Below are positions 62,668-64,000 of a stretch of DNA of 64,000 bases, piece after piece. The notes under the pieces were generated by a model, which saw only the letters and a program-made list of their open reading frames with translations, did no database searches and was not told the origin of the DNA. Origin of the DNA: Raineya sp. (lineage in GTDB: Bacteria > Bacteroidota > Bacteroidia > Cytophagales > Thermonemataceae); NCBI GenBank assembly GCA_025454915.1, contig JALONN010000005.1, positions 171,385 to 235,384 of the forward strand. Reading direction: 5' to 3'. Within the stretch, counting starts at the first letter, position 1. Each line of letters opens with the position of its first letter. The position numbers and the translations under genes are program-made.

Positions 62668-63531
62668 ATGATGAAATATATATTTACTCTATTGTGTCTG
62701 ATAGGCTTCTCTGCCTATGCTCAGGATGATTTGCTAAAGGAATTAGATAAAGAAACAAAAGACTCCAGCAATGTTTCTGCAACATTCAAAGGAACAAGAA
62801 TTATCAATTTACAATCTATAGAAAACCCTGCTGGAAAAGACCTTATTTTCCTTATTTCCCATCGTTTTGGAAGGCTCAACGAAGGGATTTCAGAGTTTTT
62901 TGGTTTAGACCAAGCAACCATTCGTTTGGGGCTGGAATATGGAATTACAGATAATATTGCCATCGGACTTGGACGAAGTTCCTTAAATAAAACATTGGAT
63001 GGTTTTGCCAAAATCAAAATACTTAAGCAAACAGCAGATAACAGAATACCTTTGTCAGTTTCGTGGTTTTCTAGCATAGCTGCCACAACACTCTCTTACA
63101 GTAGCCCTGATAAAGATGATTATACACAAGGGCGTATGGCTTATACGCATCAACTTTTACTGGCTCGAAAATTTTCAAGTAAATTTTCTTTTCAGGTATC
63201 TCCAACGTTTGTACACCGAAATCTGGTTGCCACTCCACAAGACCCAAATCAAGTGTTTGCTGTAGCCATGGGAGGTAGATATAAATTTACCAAAAGATTA
63301 GCCCTGACAGCAGAATACATTCCAACTCTCACCAAAATGCCTAATAATACACAATCATTGTCATTAGGTTTGGATATAGAAACAGGAGGGCATGTATTTC
63401 AGTTACATTTTACCAACTCTCAAGGCATGATAGACAGATATTTTATACCTGAAACCTCAGGACTTTGGGAAAAAGGAGACATCTACTTTGGATTCAATGT
63501 TGCCAGAGTATTTACGTTGGGTAAAAAATAG
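62668..63531 (+). CDS. DUF5777-like outer-membrane beta-barrel protein
   Basis: 287 residues; ATG ATG at 62668/62671 offers two starts. A signal peptide (about 1-18, ending SAYAQ) precedes a short acidic/helical stretch and then alternating strands with the DUF5777 features ISHRFGRLNEGISEFFGLDQ, IRLGLEYGITDNIAIGLGRS and, near the end, GDIYFGFNVARVFTLGK, with the aromatic last strand of outer-membrane barrels. Function is unknown. The gene order OB-fold, haem lipoprotein, YceI, barrel suggests a periplasmic/outer-membrane respiratory or stress function (inference). Confidence 0.82.
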   Translation: MMKYIFTLLCLIGFSAYAQDDLLKELDKETKDSSNVSATFKGTRIINLQSIENPAGKDLIFLISHRFGRLNEGISEFFGLDQATIRLGLEYGITDNIAIGLGRSSLNKTLDGFAKIKILKQTADNRIPLSVSWFSSIAATTLSYSSPDKDDYTQGRMAYTHQLLLARKFSSKFSFQVSPTFVHRNLVATPQDPNQVFAVAMGGRYKFTKRLALTAEYIPTLTKMPNNTQSLSLGLDIETGGHVFQLHFTNSQGMIDRYFIPETSGLWEKGDIYFGFNVARVFTLGKK

Positions 63532-63536
63532 GTTTT

Positions 63537-63920
63537 ATGGAAACTCTGATAAAAACAGATTCTTATTCCCTTGTTTGTAAGGGAATCATGAAAGTATTGC
63601 TGTATTCTGATGTATTTTTGTATCCACTTACACAAGAAGAAATTTTTCAACGACATCCTCTCAAAAATGTGACCATCAAAGAAATAGAAGATGGTTTATT
63701 TGAACTCAAAGAACAACAGGTTATTTTTCAAATTAAAGGTTTTTATACATTATACAATAATCCTGAAAATATAGAAAGAAGGCTGAAAGCTAATATTTTG
63801 GCTGAAAAGTATTTAAAGAAATCGAAGCAAATAGTAAGTATTCTTAAATATTTTCCATTTGTTCGGGGAATATTTTTGTCAGGCTCTATATCAAAAAACT
63901 ATATTAGATATTTTTCCTAA
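63537..63920 (+). pseudogene. truncated nucleotidyltransferase-like protein
   Basis: 127 residues. The helical/winged-helix-like N-terminus (FLYPLTQEEIFQRHPLKNVT ... IEDGLFELKEQQVIFQIKGF YTLYNN) and the segment FVRGIFLSGSISKNYI match the start of a nucleotidyltransferase core, where GSxSK should be followed within about ten residues by Asp-x-Asp. Instead the frame ends at RYFS-stop, and none of the three downstream frames shows the acidic motif before the window ends. It may be truncated, frameshifted or a natural short form. It starts 5 bp after the DUF5777-like gene. Confidence 0.5.
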
Positions 63921-64000
63921 ATAAATATAATTATTTTAAGATTTCAGATTAACTATTCCACAAATAATAGTCCAAATTTTTTGTAGATTTCTACCTTTAT

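Overview
The window is AT-rich, gene-dense DNA from a member of the Bacteroidota, most likely a Cytophagales-type bacterium. The evidence is: a type IX secretion (T9SS) C-terminal sorting domain on a 2931-residue surface protein; several promoters of the Bacteroidota form TTG-N17-22-TAnnTTTG; carboxypeptidase-regulatory/TonB-type barrels; a Reg_prop/Y_Y_Y sensor kinase; and a DUF5777-type barrel. I cannot name the genus. No insertion sequence, prophage, CRISPR array or rRNA was seen. There is one tRNA, tRNA-Leu(UAG).

Layout. 1-4.1 kb: rlmN (cut by the window edge), a YceI lipoprotein, a second YceI protein with a MarR regulator, and a convergent multi-pass membrane protein. 4.2-23.4 kb: the most unusual block, six genes in one direction. 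They encode a Npt/MFS-like transporter fused to HEAT repeats and a degenerate cyclic-nucleotide-binding domain; a protein with three tandem TIR-like modules; a membrane-spanning nSTAND1-coiled coil-WD40 protein; an outer-membrane barrel; a propeller-like lipoprotein; and the giant T9SS adhesin with an approximately 600-bp two-domain higher-order repeat. 23.5-27.7 kb: an NfeD/ClpP-class membrane protease, a SufT/DUF59 factor and a TonB-type barrel. 27.8-33.7 kb: an operon of WGR-PDZ-beta-solenoid-LRR, SUKH and beta-solenoid proteins that resembles a polyimmunity locus but has no visible toxin.

33.7-40.4 kb: an RND efflux operon (tetR-tolC-mfp-rnd), whose promoter carries an inverted repeat exactly between its -33 and -7 elements. 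40.6-43.4 kb: VOC protein, Sua5, TatD and a TPR lipoprotein. 43.5-50.5 kb: two histidine kinases without visible response regulators, a propeller-like protein, a stand-alone T9SS-CTD-like mini-protein and a sugar transferase. 50.6-55.4 kb: folD, a 54-residue lipoprotein gene, an aldo/keto reductase and small unknown genes. 55.4-60.9 kb: accC translationally coupled to a stand-alone EF-Tu-domain-2 mini-protein, ruvB, a DUF6615-like gene, trigger factor and the tRNA. 61.2-63.9 kb: an OB-fold / haem lipoprotein / YceI / DUF5777 operon, then a truncated nucleotidyltransferase-like ORF.

Three observations link distant parts. A 23-bp element, GTTnnAAC-attaaaa-GTTATAAC, lies upstream of both the first YceI lipoprotein gene and the YceI-containing operon 60 kb away. 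EF-Tu domain-2-like folds occur in two otherwise unrelated small proteins. The TIR and transmembrane STAND genes sit in one transcription unit with envelope proteins, which suggests an envelope-sensing signalling or defence module. All functional statements come from reading motifs by eye; no database search was run.
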